Assembly (NCBI GenBank): GCA_002448305.1
Contig: DJWY01000014.1
Coordinates: 1 to 31,756, forward strand
Reading direction: 5' to 3'
Origin: Selenomonadales bacterium UBA7018
GTDB lineage: Bacteria > Bacillota > Negativicutes > Selenomonadales > Selenomonadaceae
Length of the DNA: 31,756 bases
Position numbers and translations under genes: made by a program. Position 1 is the stretch's first letter. Each line of letters begins with the position of its first letter. The notes under the pieces were generated by a model. That model saw nothing but the letters and a program-made list of their open reading frames with translations, did not search any database and was not told the origin of the DNA. Below are positions 22,186-30,673 of this stretch, one piece after another.

Positions 22186-23061
22186 ATGCAGACACTTCAA
22201 AACGACATTTTAAAAATTACCGTAGCGAATCGCGGCGCGGAGCTTAAATCGATAACCGGACTCGCTGACGGCACAGAATATCTTTTCGACAGCGACCCGA
22301 CTTGGTGGAAATATTCTTCGCCGGTGCTCTTCCCGATTGTCGGCAAACTCAATGGCGGCAAGTATCGCGCTGAAGGCAAGGAATTTGAATTGGCGTCGCA
22401 TGGTTTCGCCCGCACAAGCGATTTTTGGCTCCTCGACGCAACCGACAATACTTTGACTTTCGCACTTGAATCCAACGCCGCGACCCTTAAAGTTTATCCT
22501 TACAAGTTCCGCCTTGAAATTTCTTATGAACTCATCGGCAACGAAATCAAGGTTACGTGGAAGGTTGCCAACGTCGACGACAAGGAAATTTATTTTTCAA
22601 TCGGCGCACACCCCGCAATTTGTTGCCCAATTTCCTACAGGGAAAATTTCACGGACTGTTATTTGAAGTTCAATAAGCCGGAAAAATCTGCGCGGCTTCT
22701 CCTTGCGGCAAGTGGTTCGCTTACTCATGACAGAATCCCGACGCTTGACGGCACCGAACTTAATTTGACTTACGACCTGTTCAAGGGCGACGCGCTTGTT
22801 TTCGACGATTTAAAATCCGATGAAGTCTCGGTTTGCTCGCGCAAAAGTTCTAAGTCGCTGACCATTCGCGCTAAAGGTTTTCCGTACTGGGGCTTCTGGA
22901 CTCCCGCGCAGGGCGGCGCACCGTTCATTTGCATTGAGCCTTGGCACGGACACGCCGATTACGAAGACTTTTCCGGCGAACTCAAGGACAAAGAAGGCAT
23001 TATGAAACTCGCCGTCGGCAAAACTTTCCAAACCGAACTGTCTTTCATAATCAACAACTAA
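22186..23061 (+). CDS. Aldose 1-epimerase-like protein (galactose mutarotase fold)
   Basis: A 291-residue beta-sandwich protein of the aldose 1-epimerase superfamily, closest to the LacX-like branch. Recognisable features are NRGAELKSI near the N-terminus, PTWWKYSSPVLFPIVGKL, the His in ASHGFARTSDFW, SIGAHPAICCP and the late acid in CIEPWHGHADYED. Family members interconvert sugar anomers; the substrate here is unknown. GGAGGG precedes ATG 22186. Being downstream of the regulator it may be coexpressed, and an inositol-derived or linked sugar is plausible (inference). Confidence 0.85.
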   Translation: MQTLQNDILKITVANRGAELKSITGLADGTEYLFDSDPTWWKYSSPVLFPIVGKLNGGKYRAEGKEFELASHGFARTSDFWLLDATDNTLTFALESNAATLKVYPYKFRLEISYELIGNEIKVTWKVANVDDKEIYFSIGAHPAICCPISYRENFTDCYLKFNKPEKSARLLLAASGSLTHDRIPTLDGTELNLTYDLFKGDALVFDDLKSDEVSVCSRKSSKSLTIRAKGFPYWGFWTPAQGGAPFICIEPWHGHADYEDFSGELKDKEGIMKLAVGKTFQTELSFIINN

Positions 23062-23076
23062 GTTTTAATCGACAAC

Positions 23077-23115
23077 AAAAAATCCCCTTCCGCTTTGGAG
23101 GGGGATAATTTTTTC
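23077..23115. terminator. Bidirectional terminator between epimerase gene and scpB
   Basis: ATCCCCTTCC (23082-23091) pairs with GGAGGGGGAT (23097-23106) with one T-G wobble and a GCTTT loop. An A run precedes and a T run follows, so it serves both converging units. Confidence 0.85.
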
Positions 23116-23911
23116 AGTCTAAATCCGAAGCTTTGCCCTTATACTGCGGCGGACGCTTCTCCAAAAAAGAATTAATGCCTTCCTTGTAATCGTCGCTCTT
23201 GTACACGCGGGCGCGATAAGCGTTAATGCGTTCAAAATTCTCCGCGCTGATAACTGTTGAAGCTCTGCTAAGAATCCGGAACTGCCGCTTGATAGCACTG
23301 ATTGACAATACGCTATTGCGGCGCAGGGGATTAAGAAATTGTTCTTCCAAAACTTTTTCCAAATCTTCAAGTTCGGCGACGCGGTTAATAAGTCCGACGT
23401 TCAAAGCGTCATCGGCAGTAATTGGCATACCGAGATAAAACATTTCGCGAGCCTTATTCATGCCCAGCTGATTAATAAAGTGCAAAATTCCCGACGCATT
23501 GTAAGGAATGCCGATTTTCGCGGGCGTGATTGCAAAGGTCGCGTTCTTTGAACTGACAATCATATCACACGATAAGCACAAATCGCAGGCACCACCCCAA
23601 ACAGTTCCACTGACACAGGCGATAACCGGAATAGGCGTATCTTGTACCTTGCGCAATAATCTTTCCATAGGTACGCCGAAATTTAACGGGTCGCTACCGT
23701 CTTGCGGCAGTTCGTGAATATCATGACCAGCACTCCAGACGCCGCGCTTTGTTTGCGCCTTAATAACAATCCCGACGCACTCGCTGTTATAACCTTGTTT
23801 CAATGCGTCAATCAATTCCTTGCACATTTCATCGCTTAGGCAGTTGAAGTGATTAGCGTCTTGCATTTCCAAATAACAAATACGGTTTTCAATAATGGTG
23901 TTTACCAACAA
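23114..23911 (-). CDS. scpB: Methylmalonyl-CoA decarboxylase (enoyl-CoA hydratase superfamily)
   Basis: A 265-residue crotonase-fold protein. WSAGHDIHELPQDG, CVSGTVWGGACDL, FAITPAKIGIPYN and the ending YKEGINSFLEKRPPQYKG match the ScpB/YgfG branch, which decarboxylates methylmalonyl-CoA to propionyl-CoA. That fits the succinate-to-propionate fermentation known in Negativicutes. The start is TTG 23911 (or the adjacent TTG 23908); a TGA two codons upstream excludes longer forms, and GGAG lies about 13 nt away. It follows purA by 19 nt, an unusual neighbour for a fermentation enzyme. Confidence 0.85.
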   Translation of the reverse strand: MLVNTIIENRICYLEMQDANHFNCLSDEMCKELIDALKQGYNSECVGIVIKAQTKRGVWSAGHDIHELPQDGSDPLNFGVPMERLLRKVQDTPIPVIACVSGTVWGGACDLCLSCDMIVSSKNATFAITPAKIGIPYNASGILHFINQLGMNKAREMFYLGMPITADDALNVGLINRVAELEDLEKVLEEQFLNPLRRNSVLSISAIKRQFRILSRASTVISAENFERINAYRARVYKSDDYKEGINSFLEKRPPQYKGKASDLD

Positions 23912-23930
23912 TGTTCAATGACATCTCCAG

Positions 23931-25214
23931 TTAGAAAATATTTTCAAGTACAATCGTTTGCTCGCGATTAGCTCCGACAGAAACAATTCCGATTTTAATT
24001 CCAGTAACTTCAGCCATGCGCTCAAGATATTTCTTAGCGTTGGCAGGTAAATCGTCGTAGCGGCGAATTTTGCTAATGTCCGTTTTCCAACCGGCAAAAT
24101 TTTCGTAGACCGGCTCAACCTTCGCCAAAACTTTCAAGCTGGCGGGAATCTCGTTAATAATTTCGCCGTCGAGTTTATAAGCGGTGCACATTTTAATTTC
24201 GTCGAAGCTGTCGAGAATGTCAAGGCGCGTAATCGCCATGTAATCAGTGCCGCTAAGTTGCCCCGCGTATTTGACGACGCAAGCATCAAGCCAACCTGTT
24301 CTGCGCGGACGCCCCGTGACAGTTCCGTATTCGTGCCCCGCCTCGCGAAGTTTATCGCCAATGGCGTTAAGCTGTTCAGTCGGGAAAGGACCTTCGCCAA
24401 CTCGCGTACAATAAGCCTTGACGACGCCAACAACCTTATCAATTTTTTTCGGCGCGACGCCCGCCCCAATCCCGACACCGCCCGAAATCGGATGGCTACT
24501 CGTGACGTAAGGATAAGTGCCGTAATCAATATCAAGCATAGTCGCCTGCGCACCCTCAAATAAAATTTTCTTGCCCGCATCAATTTGCGCGTTAAGCAAA
24601 GTAATCGTGTCGCAAACGTACGGACGAAGCTTTTCGGCGTAGCCTTCGTACTCGCGCAAAATTTCTTCGGCGACAAGCGGCGCATGATTATAAACTTTTT
24701 CCAGAATCAAATTTTTAATCGGGAGAACTTGCGCAACCTTAGCGGCGAAATCTTCGCGGTCAATTAAGTCGCAGACGCGAATTCCAATTCTGTCGTCCTT
24801 ATCCATATAGCAAGGACCTATGCCGCGTTTCGTCGTGCCGATTTTATTTGCGCCGCGCAACTGCTCGCTGAGTTCGTCGAAAAGTTTATGCCAAGTCATT
24901 ACGACATGCGCACGATTAGAAATTTTTATGCCTGAAGTATCGACGCCGCGCTTTTGCATGTTGTCAATTTCCTCAAGCAAACATTGCGGGTCGACGACGA
25001 CGCCATTTCCTATAACGCAAGTCGTGCCCTTGTACAAAATGCCCGACGGCAAAAGGCGCAATTTATACTCTTCGCCTTTTACTGTGACAGTGTGACCGGC
25101 ATTGCTACCGCCCTGAAATCTGACAACCGTGTCCGCTTGCGCCGCAAGGTAATCGACAATTTTGCCTTTGCCCTCGTCGCCCCATTGCGCACCGCTTATA
25201 ACCACCGTTGACAT
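23931..25214 (-). CDS. purA: Adenylosuccinate synthetase
   Basis: A 427-residue GTP-dependent ligase making adenylosuccinate from IMP and aspartate (AMP branch of purine synthesis). Signature VVISGAQWGDEGKGKIVDYL at the N-terminus, GGSNAGHTV, GTTKRGIGPCYMDKD, the EGAQATMLDIDYGTYPYVTS loop and TRVGEGPFPTE. ATG 25214 is chosen because AAGGAG lies 11 nt upstream; a GTG at 25226 falls in that site. It starts 15 nt after the unknown 118-aa gene and forms one operon with purE. Confidence 0.97.
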   Translation of the reverse strand: MSTVVISGAQWGDEGKGKIVDYLAAQADTVVRFQGGSNAGHTVTVKGEEYKLRLLPSGILYKGTTCVIGNGVVVDPQCLLEEIDNMQKRGVDTSGIKISNRAHVVMTWHKLFDELSEQLRGANKIGTTKRGIGPCYMDKDDRIGIRVCDLIDREDFAAKVAQVLPIKNLILEKVYNHAPLVAEEILREYEGYAEKLRPYVCDTITLLNAQIDAGKKILFEGAQATMLDIDYGTYPYVTSSHPISGGVGIGAGVAPKKIDKVVGVVKAYCTRVGEGPFPTEQLNAIGDKLREAGHEYGTVTGRPRRTGWLDACVVKYAGQLSGTDYMAITRLDILDSFDEIKMCTAYKLDGEIINEIPASLKVLAKVEPVYENFAGWKTDISKIRRYDDLPANAKKYLERMAEVTGIKIGIVSVGANREQTIVLENIF

Positions 25215-25229
25215 TTTCTGAATCACTCC

Positions 25230-25586
25230 TTATCTATTCTCCTTGACGTATTGGCGCATAAATTGAATAGTGTTATCGCTGATAACGTTGTCTTTTTTCT
25301 CGTAATTGATAATGCGGAAGAGCATACCGACGCGCTCGATAATGGGCTTGTTGCGCGTGCGGAAAGTTTCGCCGTTAATGGTGAGGTCGACGCTGTCCAC
25401 AGAGCGCATACGATACGAGACGCCGAGCAAATCTTTTCCAACTGAACCGTCCGGCAACAATTCTTTAATAATATAGCGGTATTCCATGTCGCCAACCGCC
25501 GTATCCCAAGTCAATTCGCGGTTAAGTGCTTGGTGCGTCAACACGCCGATATACTCGCGAATAATTTCATGTGTCCTGGTATTCAT
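25230..25586 (-). CDS. Hypothetical protein between purE and purA
   Basis: A 118-residue soluble protein, not recognised. It starts MNTRTHEIIREYIGVLTHQA and contains WDTAVGDMEYRYIIKELLP, then RSVDSVDLTINGETFRTRNK. The mix of alternating hydrophobic strands after a helical N-terminus suggests a small alpha/beta fold; there is no signal peptide, membrane segment or cysteine pair. AAGGAGG precedes ATG 25586. Tight spacing with purE (12 nt) and purA (15 nt) suggests a purine-linked or translation-coupled role (inference). Confidence 0.8.
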   Translation of the reverse strand: MNTRTHEIIREYIGVLTHQALNRELTWDTAVGDMEYRYIIKELLPDGSVGKDLLGVSYRMRSVDSVDLTINGETFRTRNKPIIERVGMLFRIINYEKKDNVISDNTIQFMRQYVKENR

Positions 25587-25598
25587 AATGATTCCTCC

Positions 25599-26078
25599 TT
25601 AAAAAAATTCCTTCTTGAGATTTTTATCCTTAAGTTCAATCGTCTCCGCCATTTGCTCGCGATAGGCGATTAATTTTTTAGCAAGTTCATCGTCACAGAG
25701 TGCAAGAAGTTCTACGGCAAAAATCGCGGCATTTTTCGCGCCGTTTACAGCCATAGTCGCGACCGGAACGCCGCCGGGCATTTGCACTGTGCTTAAAAGA
25801 GAATCCAAACCTTTGAACGGCTCGGAATTAATCGGTACGCCGATAACAGGCTTAGTAGTAAGGCTCGCAACAACGCCCGCCAAATGTGCCGCCATACCCG
25901 CCGCCGCTATGAAAATTTGCGCGTCGGAGCTTTTAACGTAGTCGTGAACTTTTTGGGGCGTACGGTGCGCAGAAGCAACCGTAACATCAAAATCAACAGA
26001 GAAATTTTTCAGCGTTTCGACCGCCGCCCGCATTACTCCCCAATCGCTTGCACTGCCCATAATTATTGCAACTTTCAT
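25599..26078 (-). CDS. purE: N5-carboxyaminoimidazole ribonucleotide mutase (class I)
   Basis: A 159-residue PurE. GSASDWGVMRAAVETL, VTVASAHRTPQKV, AAAGMAAHLAGVVASLT, PVIGVPINSEPFKGLDSLLS and VQMPGGVPVATMAV are the canonical class I motifs, including the active-site His of SAHRTP. It converts N5-CAIR to CAIR in purine synthesis. The ATG overlaps the stop of the upstream HAD gene by 4 nt, implying translational coupling. The usual partner purK is not adjacent. Confidence 0.97.
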   Translation of the reverse strand: MKVAIIMGSASDWGVMRAAVETLKNFSVDFDVTVASAHRTPQKVHDYVKSSDAQIFIAAAGMAAHLAGVVASLTTKPVIGVPINSEPFKGLDSLLSTVQMPGGVPVATMAVNGAKNAAIFAVELLALCDDELAKKLIAYREQMAETIELKDKNLKKEFF

Positions 26079-26728
26079 AACTGCTCCTCCATTATCGCTT
26101 GCTTTGCCTCGTTTAAATTCGGGAAGATAGCCGCGCAGAGCTTTTTTATTTCTTCAGTCGGCTGAACGGTATCTGGAATCATAATCGCCGCTCCGCCAGA
26201 CGCCGCCGCGCTCCTTATCCCGTTAAAGCTGTCTTCAAAAATATAGCAATCGCTCGGCGCAAGATTCAATTCCTTAGCGGCAAGCAGGAAAATATCAGGC
26301 GCGGGCTTGCCGTTTTTAACTCTGTCGCCGCCAACTAAAACTTTAAAGTAGCCGCGCAGATTAGCTCGCGTCAAATTTTTCTCAATGACTGCAACGGGCG
26401 CACTACTCGCCACCGCCATTGGAACGCCTTTAGCTTGAAAGAAATTTAAAATGTCCTCAACGCCCGTCATAAGCTCAAGTTCACTTTCCGAAGCCCTGCG
26501 CACTTCAACAAGCACTCGCGCAAGATAAGCCGCCGCGTCGACGTTCGGATAAAATCTGCGTATGACTTTGTAAGATTCTTCGCCTAAATTTGTTCCGCTA
26601 ATCGCCGTCGGCAACTCGTAATTTTTTTCCTCGCCGAACTCGCTTGCAACTTCTAGCCAAGCCTGCCGATAAAGTTTCTCCGTGTCGAAAAGCGTTCCGT
26701 CCATATCGAAAATCGCGCCTTTAAGCAT
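26075..26728 (-). CDS. HAD-superfamily hydrolase (beta-phosphoglucomutase-like)
   Basis: A 217-residue subfamily IA HAD protein. Motif I is AIFDMDGTLFDTE, motif II PMAVASSAPV, motif III Lys in GKPAPDIFLLA, motif IV IFEDSFNGIRSAAASG. It is probably a sugar-phosphate or nucleotide phosphatase or a phosphomutase; the substrate is unknown. ATG 26728 is chosen because GGGAGG lies 8 nt upstream and the conserved core starts there; a longer frame from 26782 would cover the promoter. It is the first gene of the purE operon. Confidence 0.88.
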   Translation of the reverse strand: MLKGAIFDMDGTLFDTEKLYRQAWLEVASEFGEEKNYELPTAISGTNLGEESYKVIRRFYPNVDAAAYLARVLVEVRRASESELELMTGVEDILNFFQAKGVPMAVASSAPVAVIEKNLTRANLRGYFKVLVGGDRVKNGKPAPDIFLLAAKELNLAPSDCYIFEDSFNGIRSAAASGGAAIMIPDTVQPTEEIKKLCAAIFPNLNEAKQAIMEEQL

Positions 26729-26748
26729 TTTCAAAACCTCCCTAACGA

Positions 26749-26778
26749 ATAATATCAAATTAGTTTTTGCACTGTCAA
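26749..26778 (-). promoter_or_regulatory. Promoter of the HAD-purE-purA operon
   Basis: On the minus strand, a perfect TTGACA (26778-26773), an 18-bp spacer and TATTAT (26754-26749), about 20 nt upstream of the ATG, leaving only a short leader with no room for a purine riboswitch. Confidence 0.65.
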
Positions 26779-26817
26779 TCAAGAAAAATTTTTCTGCGTT
26801 GTACGCCGCGCAGATAT

Positions 26818-26845
26818 TTGCAATTCAGAAAATTTATGCTATCAT
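26818..26845 (+). promoter_or_regulatory. Promoter of pfkA
   Basis: TTGCAA (26818-26823), 16-bp spacer, TATCAT (26840-26845), about 70 nt upstream of ATG 26915. It is divergent from the purine operon promoter. Confidence 0.5.
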
Positions 26846-26914
26846 TGGCAAGGAAAAATTTTCGGCGCAGAATTTGTGCCGGTTAAGGGTATTTTGGCAG
26901 GAGGGGATTCGGTT

Positions 26915-27877
26915 ATGCTAAAAAGTATTGCGGTAATGACATCTGGCGGCGATAGTCCTGGCATGAACGCGGCAGTTCGTGCGGTAACGCGCACGGCACT
27001 GCATCACGGCGTTAGAGTCTGGGGTATTCGTGGCGGCTATCATGGTATGCTTGATGAAGAAATGTTCGAGATGCAATCAAAGGACGTTAGCGACATAATT
27101 CAACGCGGCGGCACGTTTTTGGGAACCGCTCGTTGCAGACGTTTCGCGACGCCCGAAGGTCGCGCACTCGGCTATAAAAATTTGGTCGACAGAGGAATTC
27201 AAGGTTTGGTCGTAGTTGGCGGCGATGGAAGTTTGCGCGGCGCGTCGATTCTTAGTCAGGAAACAGGAATTCCGATTGTAGGACTTCCCGGCACGATTGA
27301 TAATGACGTTTGGGGCTCTGAATATACAATAGGTTGCGACACTGCCGCTAATACGATTATTGACGCGATTAACAAATTGCGCGATACTGCTTCGGCGCAC
27401 CGCAGAACGATTGTCCTTGAGGTTATGGGACGTAATAGCGGTTGGCTCGCTATGGTTTCGGGCATTTCGGGCGGCGCGGAATATATCCTCGTTCCTGAAG
27501 AAGAATACGACCTTGACGAAATTTGCGAAGAAATGAAATCAGCTTATGACGCCGGCAAACGTTATTGCTTAGTCGTCGTGGCAGAGGGCGCGGGCAAAGG
27601 TCACGAAATCGGCAAGATTATTGCTGAAAAGACTGGGCTTGATACTCGCGTTTCCAAACTCGGACATATTCAACGCGGCGGCTCGCCAACTGTTATCGAC
27701 CGCGTTAATGCAAGCCGTCTCGGCGAACATGCAGCCCTTGCAATCATTTCCGGCTTGAGTGATATTGTTTTCGGATTCAATCGCGGGCATGTCGTCTCAA
27801 TCAACCTGCACGACGCCGTTAATAATAAAAAACAACTTAATCCCGAATTCATGCGTCTTGCTCGTGTTCTTGCATAA
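26915..27877 (+). CDS. pfkA: 6-phosphofructokinase (ATP-dependent)
   Basis: A 320-residue PfkA catalysing the committed step of glycolysis. MTSGGDSPGMNAAVRA binds nucleotide; VVGGDGSLRGA and LPGTIDNDVWGSEYTIG carry Gly at the two positions that are Asp and Lys in pyrophosphate-dependent enzymes (GGDDS, PKTIDND), so ATP is predicted. VMGRNSGWLAM and GHIQRGGSPTVIDR are the substrate-binding motifs. Length matches bacterial PfkA. ATG 26915 follows AGGAGGGG; an upstream GTG at 26876 would add 13 unconserved residues. Confidence 0.97.
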   Translation: MLKSIAVMTSGGDSPGMNAAVRAVTRTALHHGVRVWGIRGGYHGMLDEEMFEMQSKDVSDIIQRGGTFLGTARCRRFATPEGRALGYKNLVDRGIQGLVVVGGDGSLRGASILSQETGIPIVGLPGTIDNDVWGSEYTIGCDTAANTIIDAINKLRDTASAHRRTIVLEVMGRNSGWLAMVSGISGGAEYILVPEEEYDLDEICEEMKSAYDAGKRYCLVVVAEGAGKGHEIGKIIAEKTGLDTRVSKLGHIQRGGSPTVIDRVNASRLGEHAALAIISGLSDIVFGFNRGHVVSINLHDAVNNKKQLNPEFMRLARVLA

Positions 27878-27892
27878 AATTTAATCATGGAA

Positions 27893-27931
27893 ATAAAAAA
27901 TCCCTCGCGACTTGCGGGGGATAATTTTTTT
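27893..27931. terminator. Bidirectional terminator between pfkA and uvrA
   Basis: ATCCCTCGC (27900-27908) pairs with GCGGGGGAT (27914-27922), loop GACTT, with A-rich sequence before and a T run after; the T run meets the uvrA stop. Confidence 0.85.
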
Positions 27932-30423
27932 CATAGAATTTTTTTCAGAGCCTGTCCGGTGTAAGAATTTTCGACGCGGGCGACATCTTCGGGCGTGCCA
28001 CAAGCGATAACTTCGCCGCCCTTATCGCCGCCGTCTGGACCTAAATCGATTATGCAATCGGCGCATTTTATCACGTCCAGATTATGTTCAATGATTATGA
28101 CTGTGTCGCCGCGCTCGACAAGTCGCTGAATCACGTCAATTAATTTTTTCACGTCGTCGAAGTGCAGACCGGTCGTCGGCTCGTCCATAATGTAAATATT
28201 TGCCGCTCTTCCGGCAGGTCGCGCCAATTCGTAAGCAAGCTTGACGCGCTGAGCTTCGCCGCCGCTAAAAGTATTCGCGCTCTGTCCGAGTTCGATATAA
28301 CCTAATCCGACATCGTGCAGGACTTGCAACATGCGCTTAATCGTCGGTACGTTCTCGAAAAATTCTAACGCCTCGTCAACAGGCATATTCAACACGTCGG
28401 AAATATTTTTGCCCTTGTATTTGACTTCCAAAGTTTCAGCGTTAAAGCGCGTTCCCTTGCAAACGTCGCAAGTAACGTAAACGTCGGGCAGAAAGTTCAT
28501 CGGGATTTTCAAAACGCCATTGCCGCCGCAACTTTCGCAACGCCCGCCCTTGACGTTGAAACTAAATCTGCCCGCCTTATAGCCGCGCATTTTCGCGCCG
28601 TTCGTTTCGGCGAAAAGTTTCCGTATATGGTCGGCAACTCCCGTATAAGTCGCAATGTTTGAACGGGGCGTCCTGCCAATCGGGTCTTGGTCAATCATCG
28701 TTACTTTGCTTATACCCAATTCCGCAAGATTCATTTCCTTAAGGCGCGGATAAATAATTTCTTCAACGAGCGTCGACTTGCCGGAACCAGAAACGCCCGT
28801 TATCAGCGTCAAGGCGCGGAGCGGAATTTCAACGGAAATATTTTTAAGATTATTTTTATTAGCGTCGGCGAAAGTCAAAGTCTGCGAAATATCGCGGCGG
28901 GTCGCGGGCACGGGAATAATTTTTCTGCCGCTAAGATAATCGCCCGTTAAAGAATTTTCGACGCGGGAAATTTCGTCGGCAGTTCCCTGCGCGATAACTT
29001 CGCCGCCCGCCTTACCTGCGCCGCGTCCAATGTCGACAATTTCATCAGCCTCACGGATAGTTTCTTCGTCGTGCTCTACAACGATTAGCGTATTGCCCAA
29101 GTCGCGAAGATTTTTCAGCGTCGTCAAAAGTTTCTGGTTATCGTGCTGATGAAGACCGATTGACGGCTCGTCGAGAACGTAAAGGACACCGGTTAAAGCC
29201 GAGCCAATTTGCGTCGCAAGTCTAATTCGTTGAGATTCGCCGCCGCTTAACGTCGCAGATTTTCTTGACAAACTAAGATAATCAAGCCCAACGTCGCATA
29301 AAAATTTCAGCCGTGAATTTATTTCCTTGAGAACCTGCGCGGAAATTTTTTTATCAGTGTCATCGAGTTCAAGCGCGGAGAAAAAATTTCTGCAGGCGTC
29401 AACTGACATATCAACGACTTGCGCAATATTCTTTTCGCCGACAGTAACGCTTAAGGCTTCGGGCTTTAATCTGTGTCCGTGACAGGCGGGGCAAACGTCT
29501 TCGGGCAAATCAGTCATTTTGAATTCGTGAACGGCAAGCATCCATTCATACATTGTCGACCAGTCACGAACGTCGAAAATTTTGCCAAGCCCATTGCATT
29601 TCGGGCAAGCACCTTTCGGGCTGTTAAATGAAAAAAGTTGCGGTGTAATTTCAGGCAGACTTATTCCGCAATCGACGCAAGCATTTTTCTCGCTGAACGT
29701 CAAAGTTTTATCGTCCGTTTCAACGTAAACAATCCCATTGCCGAATTTTAGCGCGGTCTCCAGAGAATCAGCTAATCTTGAACGCACGTCGCCGCGATTA
29801 ATCAACCTATCCACGACAAGTTCAATAGAATGCTTTCTCGTTTTGGCAAGTGAAATTTCTTCGTCAAGCTCGCGAATTTCTCCATTAACCTTAACGCGCA
29901 CAAAGCCCGCCGCGCTTAGTTTCTCGAAAATATCTTTGTGAGTGCCTTTTTTCTGATTGACAATCGGTGCAAGCAAACTAAAGCGCGTACCTTCCGGCAA
30001 AGATAAAATCTGTGCAAGAATTTGGTCGACGCTCTGACTTTTAACGGGCTTGCCGCATTTTGGACAATGGGGCTTGCCAATTCGAGCGAAAAGTAATCGC
30101 AAGTAGTCATAAATCTCCGTGACTGTGCCGACGGTCGAGCGCGGATTGTTATTAGTCGTCTTCTGATTTATGGCAATGGCAGGACTTAAACCTTCGATTA
30201 ATTCAACGTCCGGCTTATCGGGCAGCCCGAGAAATTGTCGGGCGTAACTCGACAGCGATTCCATATAACGGCGTTGACCTTCGGCGTAAATGGTATCGAA
30301 GGCAAGCGAACTTTTGCCGCTACCGGATACACCCGTTATCACGACGAATTTATCACGCGGAATTTCGACGCTGATATTTTTTAAATTATGCACACGAGCA
30401 CCGCGAATTTTTATTGAATCCAA
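27931..30423 (-). CDS. uvrA: Excinuclease ABC subunit A (shortened)
   Basis: An 830-residue UvrA, the damage-sensing ATPase of nucleotide excision repair. Two ABC modules are seen: Walker A GVSGSGKSSLAFDT and GVSGSGKSTLVEE; ABC signatures LSGGESQRIRLA and FSGGEAQRVKLA; Walker B VLDEPSIGLH and IMDEPTTGLH. Zinc modules: CVDCG...CPKCNGLG, CPACHGHRL, and CESCGGNGV...CDVCKGTR. Usual length is about 940. The loss is mostly between CPKCNGLG and CPACHGHRL, where only about 34 residues remain instead of about 120, plus a short loss after the second Walker A. No frameshift is seen. TTG 30423 (MDSIKIRGARVHNL) is chosen because GGAGG lies 8 nt upstream; a TTG at 30438 overlaps that site. Confidence 0.93.
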   Translation of the reverse strand: MDSIKIRGARVHNLKNISVEIPRDKFVVITGVSGSGKSSLAFDTIYAEGQRRYMESLSSYARQFLGLPDKPDVELIEGLSPAIAINQKTTNNNPRSTVGTVTEIYDYLRLLFARIGKPHCPKCGKPVKSQSVDQILAQILSLPEGTRFSLLAPIVNQKKGTHKDIFEKLSAAGFVRVKVNGEIRELDEEISLAKTRKHSIELVVDRLINRGDVRSRLADSLETALKFGNGIVYVETDDKTLTFSEKNACVDCGISLPEITPQLFSFNSPKGACPKCNGLGKIFDVRDWSTMYEWMLAVHEFKMTDLPEDVCPACHGHRLKPEALSVTVGEKNIAQVVDMSVDACRNFFSALELDDTDKKISAQVLKEINSRLKFLCDVGLDYLSLSRKSATLSGGESQRIRLATQIGSALTGVLYVLDEPSIGLHQHDNQKLLTTLKNLRDLGNTLIVVEHDEETIREADEIVDIGRGAGKAGGEVIAQGTADEISRVENSLTGDYLSGRKIIPVPATRRDISQTLTFADANKNNLKNISVEIPLRALTLITGVSGSGKSTLVEEIIYPRLKEMNLAELGISKVTMIDQDPIGRTPRSNIATYTGVADHIRKLFAETNGAKMRGYKAGRFSFNVKGGRCESCGGNGVLKIPMNFLPDVYVTCDVCKGTRFNAETLEVKYKGKNISDVLNMPVDEALEFFENVPTIKRMLQVLHDVGLGYIELGQSANTFSGGEAQRVKLAYELARPAGRAANIYIMDEPTTGLHFDDVKKLIDVIQRLVERGDTVIIIEHNLDVIKCADCIIDLGPDGGDKGGEVIACGTPEDVARVENSYTGQALKKIL

Positions 30424-30443
30424 AATTATAGCCTCCAAAAATA

Positions 30444-30480
30444 TTTTATACGCAACTAGCGAAGCGTACGAACGCGGCGA
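30444..30480 (-). repeat. 37-bp dispersed repeat, copy 2 (upstream of uvrA)
   Basis: Matches 14865-14901 with three differences in 37 bases. It lies 21 nt upstream of the uvrA TTG, between its probable promoter and ribosome binding site, so it would be in the mRNA leader. Confidence 0.7.
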
Positions 30481-30523
30481 ACAAGTTCAAAGTACCGAAA
30501 TGTTTTGCGCGTCCGCTGTTTGA

Positions 30524-30581
30524 TTACTTTTTAAAAGTAACCCTCCGAAAAATTTTCTAGTTTTGAAGTAACCAAATTATA
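30524..30581 (-). promoter_or_regulatory. Probable uvrA promoter region with palindrome and direct repeats
   Basis: On the minus strand a perfect TATAAT (30581-30576) with a weak -35 (TTTAAA, 17-bp spacing) lies about 150 nt upstream of uvrA. Downstream of it are two direct copies of GGTTACTT (minus strand; 30566-30573 and 30535-30542, 31 bp apart), the second overlapping a perfect palindrome TTACTTTT-T-AAAAGTAA (30524-30540). No LexA box of the known Gram-positive type was recognised. Confidence 0.45.
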
Positions 30582-30673
30582 ACAGGACGCGAAAAATTTT
30601 TAAAGGAATTTTACAGGGCGCGTCGAAGTCAAAGTTGGCAAGCAAGCCGAAATGTTTTCGTGGAGGGATAAGT

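Noticed and set aside
26729..26914. Purine riboswitch upstream of the purE operon
   Set aside because: The predicted promoter leaves a leader of only about 15 nt, and no purine aptamer core was seen.
30462..30492. LexA/SOS box near uvrA (GAAC...GTTC)
   Set aside because: The spacing of the half-sites (GAACAAGTTC) does not fit the Gram-positive CGAAC-N4-GTTCG box, and it lies downstream of the probable promoter.
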